From positions 1-16,058 of the forward strand of contig JAILJL010000154.1 in the NCBI GenBank assembly GCA_024694785.1: 16,058 bases of DNA, in the 5' to 3' direction. A program made the position numbers and the translations under genes. The stretch is from Lachnospiraceae bacterium (GTDB lineage Bacteria; Bacillota; Clostridia; Lachnospirales; Lachnospiraceae). Positions within the stretch are counted from its first letter, which is position 1. Every line of letters begins with the position of its first letter. Below the pieces are notes generated by a model. The model searched no databases and had not been told where the DNA came from. It saw only the letters and a program-made list of their open reading frames with translations. Positions 15,614 through 16,058 of the stretch are shown in pieces.

Positions 15614-16058
15614 TTACCTCCATGATCCTCTCTCCCAAACCGCTATATCGCAAGAGCTCATTCTTGTTATCAACCATTGTCTTAAAGATATTCTCATCTC
15701 CGACAAGGGCAACACACTTACTTGCTCTTGTAACCGCGGTATATAACAAATTCCTATTCATAAGCGGGCGCGGACATTGCAAAAGCGGAATGATAATAGC
15801 CGGATATTCCGTACCCTGCGACTTATGCACTGTAACCGCATAAGCAAGCTCAAGCTCCGTTAATTCATCGAACGAATAATACACATATTTACTCTCATCA
15901 AAGCAAACCTTAACCGTCTTCATCTCGGTGTTGATCACTTCTATTATTCCCATATCGCCGTTAAATACGCCTTTCCCTTCATCGGTAGTCACACCCCTGC
16001 GGTTGGTCATATACCAGGAAATCTCGTAATTATTCTTAATCTGCATAACCTTATCGCC
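15603..16058 (-). CDS. recD2: RecD2-like SF1 helicase, C-terminal part (N-terminus outside window)
   Basis: 5'-to-3' DNA helicase of the RecD2/TraA type, acting in replication-fork repair. Only the last 151 residues are present; the frame is open to the right edge. Seen: GDKVMQIKNNY (1-11), a small beta-barrel segment beginning VFNGDMGII (31-39), then the conserved LAYAVTVHKSQGTEYPAII (71-89; H78, S80, Q81) and motif VI NLLYTAVTRASK (103-114; R111). The order of the GDxVMQ, NGD and VHKSQG motifs fits RecD2. The ATG at 16046 is internal, not the start. The 3' end holds the GGAGG serving comFC, whose start overlaps this gene's TAA by 11 bases. Confidence 0.9.
   Translation of the reverse strand, partial: GDKVMQIKNNYEISWYMTNRRGVTTDEGKGVFNGDMGIIEVINTEMKTVKVCFDESKYVYYSFDELTELELAYAVTVHKSQGTEYPAIIIPLLQCPRPLMNRNLLYTAVTRASKCVALVGDENIFKTMVDNKNELLRYSGLGERIMEVIDD
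15617..15621 (-). promoter_or_regulatory. Oddly spaced ribosome binding site for comFC
   Basis: GGAGG lies 3 bases before TTG 15613 and 9 bases before an in-frame ATT. It is inside the helicase coding sequence. The strong match shows comFC is translated, but the spacing leaves the exact start open. Confidence 0.6.

Overview
This is an ordinary-looking core-genome segment of a Gram-positive anaerobe, most likely a motile member of the Lachnospiraceae (Butyrivibrio, Pseudobutyrivibrio or Roseburia-like). That placement rests on recognised protein families and gene order, not on a database search: the cdaA-ybbR-glmM cluster of Firmicutes, a comFC-yvyF pair, a chemoreceptor, strong GGAGG ribosome sites and a moderately AT-rich base composition. 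Every gene I accept is on the minus strand, so transcription runs from the right end (16058) to the left end (1). No RNA gene, insertion sequence, phage gene or CRISPR array was seen. The longest stretch without a gene is about 160 bases.

In transcription order, the window opens inside a RecD2-like helicase gene (15603-16058). It overlaps comFC (amidophosphoribosyltransferase-like), which is followed by a zinc-ribbon YvyF-type flagellar-operon protein. A hairpin with a short T-run ends this group at 14454-14485. Only about 13 bases beyond it begins a tight cluster: a 125-aa and a 332-aa membrane protein of unknown function, then cdaA (diadenylate cyclase, makes c-di-AMP), ybbR/cdaR (its extracellular YbbR-domain regulator, overlapping cdaA by 47 bases) and glmM (phosphoglucosamine mutase, cell-wall precursor supply).

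A good sigma-A promoter (9439-9467) then drives a LytR-CpsA-Psr cell-wall glycopolymer transferase and a GtrA-like four-helix membrane protein, closed by a terminator at 7748-7782. Next comes a single HtrA/DegP-type membrane serine protease with its own terminator, then a Xaa-Pro aminopeptidase (M24), then a methyl-accepting chemotaxis protein with a terminator at 2479-2518.

The left end holds a MATE-family efflux gene split by an in-frame TAG codon, followed with no gap by a cation diffusion facilitator gene that runs off the window. The facilitator has the Asn-Asp/Asp-Asp metal-site pattern associated with manganese exporters.

The most notable points are the TAG-interrupted MATE gene (two TAG-ATG junctions in one continuous reading frame), the uncharacterised membrane pair linked to cdaA, the terminator-like hairpin ahead of that cluster, and a 15-pair RNA hairpin overlapping the LCP promoter. 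I found no clear case for an entirely new defence or mobile system.
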